This document shows, piece by piece, positions 34,138 through 43,376 of a stretch of DNA of 64,000 nucleotides (position 1 is the first letter of the stretch; each line of letters begins with the position of its first letter). The DNA is from Oceaniglobus roseus (GTDB lineage Bacteria; Pseudomonadota; Alphaproteobacteria; Rhodobacterales; Rhodobacteraceae), in NCBI RefSeq assembly GCF_002869745.1, contig NZ_PNOS01000022.1, positions 1 through 64,000 of the forward strand. Direction: 5' to 3'. Made by a program: the position numbers and the translations under genes. A model generated the notes under the pieces. That model ran no database searches. It was not told where the DNA came from and saw only the letters and a list, made by a program, of their open reading frames with translations.

Positions 34138-35646
34138 CTACTCGCCGAGGCCATAGGCCGCGCGGATCGCCCGCTGGGTGCCGGGCCCGAACGAGCCGTC
34201 GATGCCGCCGTTGTAGAAGGCATATTCCGACAGCTTCGACTGCAGGGCCTTGCGCGTGGCCTCGGTGAAGCTCTCGGGGCGGTCGCGCAGCACGGCATAG
34301 ACGTCCTCGGCCCCGGTCCTCAGCGCGCGGTACAGCAGCAGCGCCGCGTCCTCGGGTCCCTTGCCGGGCAGCTTGCCGTCGTCGATCAGCGCCGCGACGT
34401 TGTACATCGCCTGCGGATGGCGCATCGCCGCGGCCTGCTGGAAGTAGTCGAGCCCCTTCGCGGGGTCCCGCGTCACCCCGAGCCCGCCCTGGTAGTAGAG
34501 GAAGCCGAGGTCGTTCAGCGCGTCGGCGAAGCCCTGGTCGGCCGCGGCCCGGTAAAGCTCCAGCGCCCGCGCATAGTCCTGCGCGACGCCCAGCCCCTTC
34601 TCGTAGAGCTGCGCCAGCTCGAACTGCGCCTCGGGCGATCCCGCATCCGCCGCCCTGGTCAGCAGGTCCGCCGCCTGGCCGGGGGCATAGCGCGGGTCGG
34701 CCGCGTTCAGCCGCATGTAGGCGAGACCGACCATCGAGCGCGTGTCGCCCTGATCGGCGAGCGAGGCCAGCAGCGCCTCCTGGTCGCGCGGGATCCGCGA
34801 CCATGCGGTGTCGGGGTCGAACGAGGCCTGCTGCACCGTCGCCCCGTCGCCGCCCGCCAGGAAGAACGGCGTGCCCGAGAGCGAGCCGTAGGTGTGCGGC
34901 TCCTGCCGGTTGCCGGTCACCGCCAGCACCTCGTCGCGGACCTTGCGGAACATCAGGCTGATCTCGAGCCCGGGCTGCGGCAGCGTGTCGATCAGCGCCT
35001 GGGCATAGGGGCTGTGGTCGCCGGTTCCGTCCAACGCCACCGCCCCGTCCTTCGCCGCGAAGGCGACAAGCGTTCCGCGGTCCGGCGAGGGCGCGGCGAG
35101 GCCGGTCGAGCCGATGCCGCGCCCTTCCCCGGCCGCGGCGCTGTCCGCCTTCAGCTGGGCGAGGTCCAGCGCGCCGCCGAACGGGTCGTCACGGCAGGAA
35201 TCGAGGATCACCACCCGCATCCGTCGCGCCCCGTCCACCGCCGCCAAGAGGTCGTCGAGCGACAGCGACACCCGCTGCACGTCCTTGTTGCTGCGCACAT
35301 CGGCATCGACGGGGATCAGGAAGTTCTCGCCCTGCACCTCGACGCCGTGGCCCGCGTAGTAGACGAGCGCCAGGTCCGCCACCTCGGCGTTGAAGGCGAA
35401 ATCCTCCACCGCCTTCCTCAGCTTGGCGCTGTCGGCATCCATGAGCTCGGTCACCTGGAAGCCGATCTCGCGCAGCGTCGTGCCGATGGCGCGGGCATCG
35501 GGCACGGGATTGTCCAGCTTCGGAACGGTGCGGTAGTCCCCCATGCCGATGACGAGGGCGATCTTCTCGGCCGCGCTGCCCGCCACGGGCAGCAGCGCGA
35601 GGGGGACGATCAGCAGGAACAGGCGGGCAAGACGGGCGGGACGCAT
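34138..35646 (-). CDS. Exported caspase-like (C14) protein with Sel1 repeats and PG-binding-like end
   Basis: A 502-aa protein. A signal peptide (about 1-26) precedes a caspase-like peptidase domain (27-260): YYAGHGVE holds His100 and ILDSCRDDPF holds Cys151, the catalytic dyad. Sel1/TPR-like repeats (PEAQFELAQLYEKGLGVAQD and similar, about 300-440) come next. The C-terminus (YAFYNGGIDGSFGPGTQRAI) resembles a peptidoglycan-binding domain. The protein is thus probably periplasmic and wall-associated. Its substrate is unknown. It is near an M15 peptidase, an OmpA protein and a Ser/Thr kinase. Confidence 0.85.
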   Translation of the reverse strand: MRPARLARLFLLIVPLALLPVAGSAAEKIALVIGMGDYRTVPKLDNPVPDARAIGTTLREIGFQVTELMDADSAKLRKAVEDFAFNAEVADLALVYYAGHGVEVQGENFLIPVDADVRSNKDVQRVSLSLDDLLAAVDGARRMRVVILDSCRDDPFGGALDLAQLKADSAAAGEGRGIGSTGLAAPSPDRGTLVAFAAKDGAVALDGTGDHSPYAQALIDTLPQPGLEISLMFRKVRDEVLAVTGNRQEPHTYGSLSGTPFFLAGGDGATVQQASFDPDTAWSRIPRDQEALLASLADQGDTRSMVGLAYMRLNAADPRYAPGQAADLLTRAADAGSPEAQFELAQLYEKGLGVAQDYARALELYRAAADQGFADALNDLGFLYYQGGLGVTRDPAKGLDYFQQAAAMRHPQAMYNVAALIDDGKLPGKGPEDAALLLYRALRTGAEDVYAVLRDRPESFTEATRKALQSKLSEYAFYNGGIDGSFGPGTQRAIRAAYGLGE

Positions 35647-35724
35647 GGTGGACCTCCGGGCATGGCGCGGGGCGCCGGTTGCAGGGCTGCCCCCAGTCAA
35701 GGAGCCGGGGGGCTTCCGGTCAAG

Positions 35725-36603
35725 TCAGATAATCCCTGCCTGCCGCCACTCCTCGAGCTTCTGGCGCGACACCTCGAAGTGCATCGAATCCTCGCGGCTG
35801 AACCCCGCGCCCCAGACCCAGCCCTCGGCGCGGAAGAAGTCGGCGAGGATGGTCAGCCCGATCTGCGTGCGCCCGTCGCCGAGCGTGTCGAGCTTGCCGT
35901 CGATGTTCAGGTCCACCGCCAGCCCGAAGGAATGGGTCGAGGTCCGCCCCCGCGTGCCGCGGATCTGCCGCACGCAGAGCGAACCGGCGGTGTTGATCCG
36001 GGCATAGAGGTCGGGATCGGTGGCGTTGATCCTGTCGAACACCCGCTTCAGGCTGTCGATCGCGGGTTGCAGCATGTTGACCTTGATCGGTCCCACGTCC
36101 TCGAGCCGGAGCATCGCCTTCAGCTTCGGGTTGGTCATCGGGTCGCAATTGTCCGACAGCACCTCGCGCGGCCGCCCGATGAAGCCCTCGAGGAACCGCG
36201 GGCTGGCCACCGACAGGTCGCCGTTCACCTGGCGGCGGTTGGCGATCAGCACGACCGAGGCATAGGCGTCGAGGATCGCGTTCGGCCCGGTGTTGACCGC
36301 GGGCGCATTGGCATCGGGCCCCTGCCCCCCGGGAACGCCGAAGCCCCCCGAGGGCCGGCTTTCCAGCACCTGCACCCGTTCCTCCAGCGCGCCGATCGCC
36401 TCCTGCAGCTGCTCCAGCTGCTGGCGCATCAGCTCGATCTCGATTCGCGCGGCGCTGTCCACGGCGGTGCCGGTGCCGATGTCGTCGGTGAAGCCGAGGT
36501 CGGGGTCGATCTCCCCGCCCGAGGTGGAGTGCAGCGCGAACCACACCAGACCGCCAGCCAGCAGCACGATGGCGCAGATCAGGGCGATGATGACGGCACG
36601 CAT
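35725..36603 (-). CDS. M15-family D,D-carboxypeptidase-like protein, membrane-anchored
   Basis: A 292-aa protein with an N-terminal helix (MRAVIIALICAIVLLAGGLVWF), a coiled-coil segment (about 52-84) and a C-terminal M15/VanY-like zinc peptidase. The metal site reads S-x-H-x(6)-D: STHSFGLAVDLN with His224 and Asp231, and MHFE gives His275. It should cleave cell-wall peptides in the periplasm. The ATG at 36603 starts the membrane helix; the longer frame upstream is not convincing. It runs opposite to the OmpA gene. Confidence 0.82.
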   Translation of the reverse strand: MRAVIIALICAIVLLAGGLVWFALHSTSGGEIDPDLGFTDDIGTGTAVDSAARIEIELMRQQLEQLQEAIGALEERVQVLESRPSGGFGVPGGQGPDANAPAVNTGPNAILDAYASVVLIANRRQVNGDLSVASPRFLEGFIGRPREVLSDNCDPMTNPKLKAMLRLEDVGPIKVNMLQPAIDSLKRVFDRINATDPDLYARINTAGSLCVRQIRGTRGRTSTHSFGLAVDLNIDGKLDTLGDGRTQIGLTILADFFRAEGWVWGAGFSREDSMHFEVSRQKLEEWRQAGII

Positions 36604-36806
36604 CCGCAGGCTTATCCGGTTGGGTCGGGACGGGGTGACGATGGGGCAGCCTCGGGCCCAAGTCAAACGGCCAGAGGCCCGGCGCGGCCGACAAATCCGT
36701 GAAAACGTCCGGTTTTCCTGACCCTTGCGGGAAGTCGCGGCGATTGGCAGGGCGCCTGCGATGCTGTAACGTCGGGTCAATGTCATTTACCGGAAAGTCC
36801 AGGATC

Positions 36807-37376
36807 ATGCATCGCGCAACATTTGCCCTCGTCTGTGGTCTGACCGCCTTCGCCGCGCTGACGCCCTTCGCGGCCACCGCCCAGTCGCCCGAGATGACGC
36901 AGGAAGAGATCGCCAAGCGCTTCCAGCAGCAGAAGACCCGCGGCCTGAAGATCATCCAGACCACGCCGCAGACGGGCACCGACACCACCACCGCCGCCCG
37001 CCCCACCGGGGCCGAGATCGGGATGACCGACCTGCCGCCCGAGCAGCAGGTGAACATCAACATCTCGTTCGACTTCGACAGCGCCGCGCTGCGCGAGGAC
37101 CAGAAGCCGAAGCTGACCGCGCTCTGCGGCGCGATGAAGGCCTCGGGCGACGAATCCTTCCGCATCCTCGGCCACACCGACGCCTCCGGCACCGACGAGT
37201 ACAACAAGCGCCTCTCGAAGCTGCGCGCCGAGGAGGTGAAGCGGTTCCTCGTCACCGATTGCGGCATCGCCGCCGACCGGCTGGTGGCCACCGGCGTGGG
37301 CGAGGAGATGCTGTTCGATCCCGCGAACCCCAGGGCCGACGTGAACCGCCGGGTCGAATTCCAGATCATCAGCTGA
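36807..37376 (+). CDS. OmpA-family protein
   Basis: A 189-aa protein. The signal peptide (MHRATFALVCGLTAFAALTP, ending ATAQ) is followed by a helical stretch (MTQEEIAKRFQQQKTRG). The OmpA C-domain (about 85-189) has ISFDFDSAALREDQKPKL, ILGHTDASGTDEYNKRLSKLRA and VNRRVEFQI, the peptidoglycan-binding core. It probably ties the outer envelope to the wall. The ATG at 36807 follows GGAAAG at a good distance; an ATG at 36780 is also in frame but has no ribosome site. Confidence 0.87.
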   Translation: MHRATFALVCGLTAFAALTPFAATAQSPEMTQEEIAKRFQQQKTRGLKIIQTTPQTGTDTTTAARPTGAEIGMTDLPPEQQVNINISFDFDSAALREDQKPKLTALCGAMKASGDESFRILGHTDASGTDEYNKRLSKLRAEEVKRFLVTDCGIAADRLVATGVGEEMLFDPANPRADVNRRVEFQIIS

Positions 37377-37425
37377 CCTTGCGACCCGCCGGACGTCCCC
37401 TGCCCGCTTCCCTCGGCGGTCCGCG

Positions 37426-39561
37426 ATGAGCGGACCGTCCGAAGGCACGATCTTCCGGATCGGCGACGTCCTGAACAACACCTACCGGATCGAGGCGATC
37501 CTGGGGCGCGGCGGCACGTCCGAGGTGTACCGCGCCCGCTCCGAGATCTCGGGCCACGCCGTCGCGCTGAAGGCGCTGCGCTCGGAGTTCTCGACCAACG
37601 AGGACTTCCTCAACCTGATGACCCGCGAGGAGGCGATCCGCGAGATCCGCCACGACGCGATCGTGCGCTACTTCCACAACCAGCGCACCTCGACCGGGGT
37701 CGTGTTTCTGATCATGGACTACGTCGAGGGGCCGGGTCTGGACCGCAAGCTGAAGGAGGGCGGCATGAGCGCGCCCGACCTCCTGACCGTGGCCGAGCGG
37801 GTGGCCGAGGGGCTGGCCGCCGCCCACGCGCGGAACATCACCCACCGCGACCTCTCCCCGGACAACATCATCCTGAGGAACGGCGACCCGGCCGACGCCG
37901 TCATCATCGACTTCGGCATCGCCAAGGACAGCAACCCGGGCGCGGAGACCATCGTCGGCAACGAGTTCGCCGGCAAGTACGCCTATGCCGCGCCGGAACA
38001 GCTGAGCGGGCAGGCGGACGCCCGCTCGGACATCTACGCCCTCGGCGCGCTGCTGCTGGCGACCTTCCGCGGCAGGAAGCCCGATGTCGGCGCGAACCCG
38101 ATCGAGGTGATCGAGGTCAAGAACCGCCCGCTCGACACCTCCGGCGTGCCCGAGCCGCTGAAGACGCTCATCGACCGCATGACCGATCCGGACCGCGACA
38201 GGCGCCTGCAAAGCGCCGAGGCGGTGCTGGCGATGATCCGGGGCGCTGCCGCCGCCCCCGATTTCGACGACGAGGCGACGGTGATCGCCCCCCCCCCCGC
38301 CACGATCCCGCCGAAACGCCCGGTCCGGAGCGAGCCCGCACCCGCACCCGCACCGGCCGCGAAGAAGTCCTCCGGCGGCCTGCTCGTCGCCGTGCTGGCG
38401 GTGGTGCTGCTGGCGCTGCTCGGCACCGGCGCCTATGTCACCGGGATGCTCGACGGGCTGACCGGGAAACCGCCGCGGCAGGATCCCTTCACGCTCACCG
38501 TCTCGAACGGGCCCGACGGGCCGGTCGCCAGGGGCTTCGTCCCCGACCCGGCGCTGAAGGCACAGCTCGAGGGGCGCGGCGGCGTGAGCGACCTCGCCCT
38601 CGCCCGCGGCGACATCGCCGACGACTGGGCCGGGGGGGTCGCCACGCTGCTGAACCTGCTCCAGCCGCTGGACAGCTACACGCTGGAGCTTTCCGGCGAC
38701 ACGGCGACGGTCACCGGCCTGACCGAGAACCGCAGCCTGCACGACCAGATCCAGGCAGCCCTGGCCGAGCCGGGGATCGCGCCGGGACTCGACGTCTCTG
38801 CCGACATCGAGCTCGGGCCCCGCATCCTCGACGTCGCCCGGGTGCGCGACATCCTCGCCGGCGATTCGGACTGCGGGGAGCTGACGCTGAAGGATCCGCC
38901 CCCGACCGGCTATGGCTTGGACGCCACCGTGGTGGTCGAGGGCCGCGTGGCGAGCGACACCACCCGCGCCGCACTCCGGGACAGCATCGGCAACATTGCC
39001 GGGACCCGCAGCGTCGAGATCGACACCGAGACGCTGAACCCCACCCTCTGCACCATCGACGCGGCCCTGCCGAAGGCGCCGCCGGGCGGCTTCTCCATCG
39101 CCTTCTCCGATGGCAGGACCGGGCAGGAGAACCCCACGGGCCGCTACTTCGTGGGCGAGAACCCGGTGATCGACGTCACCATTCCGGCGGGCGTCACCGA
39201 CGGCTACCTGCTGGTCGCCGCGCTCGACGTGTCGGGCAACGTGTTCCACCTGCTGCCCAACCTGAACCGCCCCGAGAACGCCATCGCGGCGCTCCGCGAC
39301 GGGCAGAGCGGCCCGGTGACGATCCGCGTCGCCTTCTCGACCGCCGAGGCGCAGTCGAGCAACGGCGCGAAACTGGCCTTCGAGGTCGACGATTCGACCC
39401 TGGGCAAGACCAAGATCCTGGTGATCCACACCTCGAGCCAGATCCTCGACGGCCTGCGCCCCACGGTGGAAAGCGCCGAGGGCTTCGCCACGGCGCTGCG
39501 CGAACGGAGCGGACCGGTCCAGTCGCTCGACAGCCGGATCCTGACCACGGCGCGGCCCTGA
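37426..39561 (+). CDS. Membrane-anchored Ser/Thr protein kinase with exported C-terminal domain
   Basis: A 711-aa protein. The Hanks-type kinase domain (about 18-275) is intact: GRGGTSEV (27-34), Lys49 in VALKAL, HRDLSPDN (140-147), DFG (162-164) and APE (189-191). A proline/alanine linker (286-313) leads to a single membrane helix (about 318-339) and an exported C-terminus (340-711) with repeated BON-like folds and a DUF4384-like end (GRYFVGENPVIDVTIPAGVT). It would sense an envelope signal and phosphorylate cytosolic proteins. The linker is encoded by an 11-base poly-C run. It follows the OmpA gene by 49 bases. Confidence 0.88.
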   Translation: MSGPSEGTIFRIGDVLNNTYRIEAILGRGGTSEVYRARSEISGHAVALKALRSEFSTNEDFLNLMTREEAIREIRHDAIVRYFHNQRTSTGVVFLIMDYVEGPGLDRKLKEGGMSAPDLLTVAERVAEGLAAAHARNITHRDLSPDNIILRNGDPADAVIIDFGIAKDSNPGAETIVGNEFAGKYAYAAPEQLSGQADARSDIYALGALLLATFRGRKPDVGANPIEVIEVKNRPLDTSGVPEPLKTLIDRMTDPDRDRRLQSAEAVLAMIRGAAAAPDFDDEATVIAPPPATIPPKRPVRSEPAPAPAPAAKKSSGGLLVAVLAVVLLALLGTGAYVTGMLDGLTGKPPRQDPFTLTVSNGPDGPVARGFVPDPALKAQLEGRGGVSDLALARGDIADDWAGGVATLLNLLQPLDSYTLELSGDTATVTGLTENRSLHDQIQAALAEPGIAPGLDVSADIELGPRILDVARVRDILAGDSDCGELTLKDPPPTGYGLDATVVVEGRVASDTTRAALRDSIGNIAGTRSVEIDTETLNPTLCTIDAALPKAPPGGFSIAFSDGRTGQENPTGRYFVGENPVIDVTIPAGVTDGYLLVAALDVSGNVFHLLPNLNRPENAIAALRDGQSGPVTIRVAFSTAEAQSSNGAKLAFEVDDSTLGKTKILVIHTSSQILDGLRPTVESAEGFATALRERSGPVQSLDSRILTTARP
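38288..38298 (+). repeat. Poly-C tract (11 C) inside the kinase gene
   Basis: Eleven consecutive C bases encode Pro289-Pro291 and part of Ala288 at the linker between kinase and membrane helix. Homopolymers of this length are prone to polymerase slippage. Confidence 0.8.
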
Positions 39562-39575
39562 TCCTTCGGGGCAAA

Positions 39576-39599
39576 GGCCGGGGGCTGCCGCCCCCGGCC
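39576..39599 (+). terminator. Strong GC hairpin after the kinase gene
   Basis: A perfect 10-bp stem GGCCGGGGGC/GCCCCCGGCC with loop TGCC begins 15 bases past the kinase stop. A C-run, not a T-run, follows, so its efficiency as a terminator is uncertain. Confidence 0.45.
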
Positions 39600-39670
39600 C
39601 CCCGCGGTGCCCCTGATCCGGCGGCGCTTGCGGGCGGAGGGCGCGGACCGGGGGCTGTCTGCCCCCGGAC

Positions 39671-39700
39671 CCCCGAGGATATTTTCGAAGCAAAGATGGG
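39671..39700 (-). repeat. Dispersed intergenic motif, copy 2
   Basis: The plus strand reads CCCCGAGGATATTTTCGAAG then CAAAGATGGG; the minus strand gives CCCATCTTTGCTTCGAAAAT then ATCC. It has the same core as the copies near 24575, 51082, 51229 and 55012 and lies between the kinase and cupin genes. Confidence 0.6.
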
Positions 39701-39744
39701 GGCGGTTTGGCGCCCCGTTTCCGACGTTCGGAGGGCAGTTCCCG

Positions 39745-40143
39745 CTAGTCGGCGAGGTAGTCCACGTTGCTGACCTGCTCCAGCCAGTCCACCGGGGAGC
39801 CGTCCTTGCGTTCCTGCACGGCGACGTGGCTCATGGCACGGGTGGCGGTGGCACCGTGCCAGTGACGTTCGCCGGGTTCGAAGAACACCGTGTCGCCCGC
39901 GCGGATCGCCCGTTTCGCCCCGCCCTCGGACCGCACCCAGCCCTCGCCTGAGACGACGTAGAGGAGCTGGCCGTAGGGGTGGGTGTGCCAGGCGGTGCGC
40001 GCCCCCGGCTCGAAGATCACGAGGGCGGCGTTGGTGCGGCCGGGCTCGGGGAAGGAGAAGGCGTTCTCCAGACGCACGCGGCCGGTGAAATATTCGGCGG
40101 GGCCTTCGGCGGAGGGCTGGTCGGTGATGGTCCTGATCTGCAT
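39745..40143 (-). CDS. Cupin-domain protein
   Basis: A 132-aa single-domain cupin. Motif 1 is HTHPYGQLLYVVSGEG (53-68, with His53, His55 and Gln59), and motif 2 is GDTVFFEPGERHWHGA (83-98, with His94). These bind one metal ion. It resembles carboxymuconolactone-associated and mandelonitrile-lyase-like cupins; the substrate is unknown. The ATG at 40143 starts the family's MQIRTITD opening. It is near the molybdenum hydroxylase genes but separated from them by a terminator-like stem. Confidence 0.85.
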   Translation of the reverse strand: MQIRTITDQPSAEGPAEYFTGRVRLENAFSFPEPGRTNAALVIFEPGARTAWHTHPYGQLLYVVSGEGWVRSEGGAKRAIRAGDTVFFEPGERHWHGATATRAMSHVAVQERKDGSPVDWLEQVSNVDYLAD

Positions 40144-40178
40144 GGCGCGGGTCCTTGTTCGGGATGGGTGACGCGAAA

Positions 40179-40203
40179 GGGCCGGGGCGCGATGCCCCGG
40201 CCC
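40179..40203 (-). terminator. Terminator after the molybdenum hydroxylase operon
   Basis: On the minus strand GGGCCGGGGC/GCCCCGGCCC (10-bp stem, 5-base loop) is followed by TTTCGCG. It lies eight bases past the stop of the large subunit and would end the leftward operon. Confidence 0.6.
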
Positions 40204-40210
40204 CTGTCGC

Positions 40211-42412
40211 TCAGACCTCCGGCAAGCCGTCGAGCAGCTTGTCGAGGGTGATCGGGTATTCGCGCGCGCGCACGCCGGTCGCGTTGTAGACGGCATTCGC
40301 CACCGCCCCCGCCACGCCGCAGAGGCCGAGTTCGCCGACCCCTTTCGACTTCAGCGGTCCCGAAACGGGATCGAGCGTATCGAGGAACACCACCTCCTGC
40401 TCAGGGATGTCGGCGTGCACCGGCACCTCGTAATTGGCGAGGTCGTGGTTGATGAACACGCCTTTCGCCGTGTCGACCGCGATCTCCTCGCTCAGCGCCG
40501 CGCCGACGCCCATGACCATTCCGCCGATCACCTGGCTGAGTGCCGTCGTCGGGTTCATGATCCGGCCCGCGTCGCAGACCCCGAGCATCCGGCGCACCCG
40601 GACCTCGCCGGTCCAGGCGTTCACCCCCACCTCGACGAAATGGGCGGCGAAGGTCGCCACCATCCGGTCCTTGCGGAAGCTGCCGAACTTCACCTTGTCC
40701 TCAGCCACGATCTCGCCCTCGGGCGCGATGTCGACGAGCGGCGTCTCCTTCGCCCCCGCCGTGACGTTGCCGCGCGCGAAGCTCAGGCCGTCGGCGTCGT
40801 TGTGGCCGATCCGGCGCGCCACCTCGCGGCGCAGCGCGGTGCAGGCGGCATAGGCGCCCGCGGTGGAGCTGACGGCGCCGAACTGGCCGCCGGAGCCCGA
40901 GGAGACGGGGAAGGCGGAATCGCCGAGGCGCACCTCGACATCCTCGATGTCCATGCCCATGGCCTCGGCCACGGTCTGGGCGATGATGGTGTAGGAGCCG
41001 GTGCCGATGTCGGTCATGTCGGTCTCGACGATGATCCGACCGTCGGCCTGAAGCCGCACACGCGCGCCGGAGGTCGTCGCCGGGCTGGGCCGGAACGCCC
41101 CCGCCACGCCATGTCCGATCAGCCAGTCGCCTTCCCGTCGGCTGCCGGGGGTGGTGTTGCGGTTCTCCCAGCCGAAGCGTTCGGCGCCCTCGGTGAGGCA
41201 GCGGGCGAAGTTGCGGTCGGAGAACTTCTTTCCGGTGGCGGGGCTGGTGTCGGTGTCGTTGACGAGGCGGAACTGCACCGGGTCCATCCCCAGCTCCTCG
41301 GCCATCTCGTCCATCGCCATCTCGAGGCCCATGAGCCCCGAGGCCTCGCCGGGGGCGCGCATCGCGTTGGCCTCGGGCAGGTGCATCTCGGCCAGGCGGG
41401 TGGCGATCAGCAGGGTGTCGGCGGCATAGAAGTGCTGCGACTGGTTGGTCGCATCCTCGCCGCTGCCGCCGGGCAGCGTGTTCGACGTGCCCTCGTGCGC
41501 CAGGGCGACGATCTTGCCCTGCGCGTCGGTACCGATGCGGATGCGCTGCACCGTGCCCGCGCGGTGGGTGGTGTTGTTCATGACGAAGGGGCGCGGCATC
41601 GCCAGCTTCACCGGCTGTCCCGCCGCCTTCGCGCCGAGCGCGGCGAGCACCACGTCGGAGCGGATGAACAGCTTGTTGCCGAAGCCGCCGCCGACGTAGG
41701 GAGAATCGACGCGCACCTTCTCGACATCCATCTCGAAGGTCTTGGCGACCGCCTTCTTCGCCCACTGGATCATCTGGTTCGAGGTCCAGAGCGTCACGTT
41801 GCCGTTCTCGTCCCAGGCGGCGACGGTCGCCTGCGGCTCCATCTGGGCGTGGTTCTGGGGCGTGGTGACGTAGGTCCGGTCGATCCGGTGGGCGGCATTG
41901 GCGAAAGCGGTCTCGAAATCGCCCTTGCTCACTTCGGGGTCGACGGGCGTGTCCTTCATCTTCTCGTAGGCGGCGAGCAGGTCGAACTCGGCCCCCTCGT
42001 CGGCGTCGTACTCCACCTTGATCAGCGCAGTCGCAGCGCGGGCCTGCTCGAAGGTCTCGGCGACGACAACGGCGATCGCCTGGTGGTAGTGCTCGACCTT
42101 GTCACCGCCGAACAGATGCGCGGTGTGCATCTCGGACGGGACCGGCATCGCCTCCATGTCGAGCGTCGTCACGATGGCGCGCACGCCCGGCGCGGCCCTG
42201 GCCGCCTCGGTGTCCATCGACAGGATCCGGCCCTTGGCGATGGCCGAGCCCAGCGGATAGCCGACGAGCTGCCCCTCGGCGACGTCGTGGCGTTCGTAGG
42301 CATAGGGCGCGCGGCCGGTGGTCTTCAGCGGGCCGTCGCGGCGCGGCACGGCCTTGCCGAGGATCTTCGGCCTGTCGAAGATGTTGGTCTCTGCGGCTGT
42401 GTTGAAATCCAT
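40211..42412 (-). CDS. Molybdopterin-binding hydroxylase large subunit (PaoC / xanthine dehydrogenase family)
   Basis: A 733-aa enzyme subunit. The N-terminal aldehyde-oxidase a/b hammerhead domain (about 15-125) is followed by the molybdopterin cytosine-dinucleotide binding region: VGGGFGNKLF, MRAPGEASGLMGLEMAMDE (the family's MRAPG motif), GSGGQFGAVSST and GVGELGLCGVAGAVANAVYNATGVR (carrying the catalytic Glu). Like PaoC it would oxidise aldehydes or purine-like rings. It is co-encoded with FAD and iron-sulphur subunits in the usual order. There is no signal peptide in this subunit. Confidence 0.92.
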   Translation of the reverse strand: MDFNTAAETNIFDRPKILGKAVPRRDGPLKTTGRAPYAYERHDVAEGQLVGYPLGSAIAKGRILSMDTEAARAAPGVRAIVTTLDMEAMPVPSEMHTAHLFGGDKVEHYHQAIAVVVAETFEQARAATALIKVEYDADEGAEFDLLAAYEKMKDTPVDPEVSKGDFETAFANAAHRIDRTYVTTPQNHAQMEPQATVAAWDENGNVTLWTSNQMIQWAKKAVAKTFEMDVEKVRVDSPYVGGGFGNKLFIRSDVVLAALGAKAAGQPVKLAMPRPFVMNNTTHRAGTVQRIRIGTDAQGKIVALAHEGTSNTLPGGSGEDATNQSQHFYAADTLLIATRLAEMHLPEANAMRAPGEASGLMGLEMAMDEMAEELGMDPVQFRLVNDTDTSPATGKKFSDRNFARCLTEGAERFGWENRNTTPGSRREGDWLIGHGVAGAFRPSPATTSGARVRLQADGRIIVETDMTDIGTGSYTIIAQTVAEAMGMDIEDVEVRLGDSAFPVSSGSGGQFGAVSSTAGAYAACTALRREVARRIGHNDADGLSFARGNVTAGAKETPLVDIAPEGEIVAEDKVKFGSFRKDRMVATFAAHFVEVGVNAWTGEVRVRRMLGVCDAGRIMNPTTALSQVIGGMVMGVGAALSEEIAVDTAKGVFINHDLANYEVPVHADIPEQEVVFLDTLDPVSGPLKSKGVGELGLCGVAGAVANAVYNATGVRAREYPITLDKLLDGLPEV

Positions 42413-42416
42413 GGCC

Positions 42417-43376
42417 TCAGCCTTTCGCTTCGTTCAGGGCGGAGGCGAGCGTGCGCTCCGCCAGTTTGATCTTGTAGCGGTTCTGCTCGGTCGGGCGGGC
42501 ATCCTTCATCAGCTCGGCCATGACGGCCTTCGCCCCTTCCGGCAGCAGCTTGTCCGCCGCGGCGTTGCGCCAGGGCTTCGGCGCGACGCCGCCAAGGGCG
42601 ACGGCGCCGGAGCCGTCGGGCTGGCGGATCAGCGCGACCGAGACCAGCGCGAAGGCATAGGACGAGCGGTCCCGCACCTTGGTATAGCTCTGGTGCCCGC
42701 CCACGGGGGCGGGTAGCGTCACCGCGGTGATCAGCTCGCCCGGTTTCAGCGCCGTCTCGACCTCGGGCGTGTGGCCCGGCAGCAGGTGGAAATCGGCCAG
42801 CGGGATCGCGCGGGTCTCGCCCTCGGGCATCACTGTCTCGACCACCGCGTCGAGCGCGCGCATCGCCACGGCCATGTCCGAGGGGTGGGTGGCGATGCAG
42901 GCCTCGGACACGCCGACGACGCCGAGCTGGCGCGAGAAGGCGCCGGGCGCCTGCGCCGCGCAGCCCGATCCGGGCTTGCGCTTGTTGCAGGCCATGGCGG
43001 TGTCGTAGAAATACGGGCAGCGCGTGCGTTGCAGCAGGTTGCCCCCGGTCGTCGCCTTGTTGCGCAGCTGCCCCGAGGCGCCGGCCATCAGCGCGCGGGT
43101 CAGCACGGGATAGTCCCGCTTCACCCGCTCGTCCGCCGCCAGCGCGGTGTTCCTGACCAGCGTGCCGATCCTGAGACCGCCGTCGTCGGTCCCCTCGATC
43201 CGGTCGAGGCCCAGGCCGTTGACGTCGATCAGGTGCAGCGGCGTCTCGATCTCGAGCTTCATCAGGTCGAGGAGGTTGGTGCCCCCCGCCACGAACTTGG
43301 CGTTCGCCACCTCGGCGGCACGGGCCGCGGCGCCTGCGGGGTTCTTCACTTTCTCATAACTGAATGCGCGCATCAC
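42417..43376 (-). CDS. FAD-binding subunit of the molybdenum hydroxylase (PaoB-like)
   Basis: A 319-aa FAD subunit. [20 protein letters not shown] is the FAD pyrophosphate loop, and [32 protein letters not shown] is the second FAD element with the cysteine cluster typical of PaoB, which adds a 4Fe-4S centre. The C-terminal CO-dehydrogenase flavoprotein domain (about 220-319) follows. It passes electrons from the iron-sulphur subunit to an acceptor. It overlaps the 2Fe-2S gene (ATGA at 43373-43376) and lies four bases before the large-subunit start. Confidence 0.9.
   Translation of the reverse strand: MMRAFSYEKVKNPAGAAARAAEVANAKFVAGGTNLLDLMKLEIETPLHLIDVNGLGLDRIEGTDDGGLRIGTLVRNTALAADERVKRDYPVLTRALMAGASGQLRNKATTGGNLLQRTRCPYFYDTAMACNKRKPGSGCAAQAPGAFSRQLGVVGVSEACIATHPSDMAVAMRALDAVVETVMPEGETRAIPLADFHLLPGHTPEVETALKPGELITAVTLPAPVGGHQSYTKVRDRSSYAFALVSVALIRQPDGSGAVALGGVAPKPWRNAAADKLLPEGAKAVMAELMKDARPTEQNRYKIKLAERTLASALNEAKG

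Noticed and set aside
36780-36806. Earlier ATG for the OmpA-family protein
   Set aside because: No ribosome site precedes it, while GGAAAG lies at normal distance before the ATG at 36807 and the signal peptide begins there.
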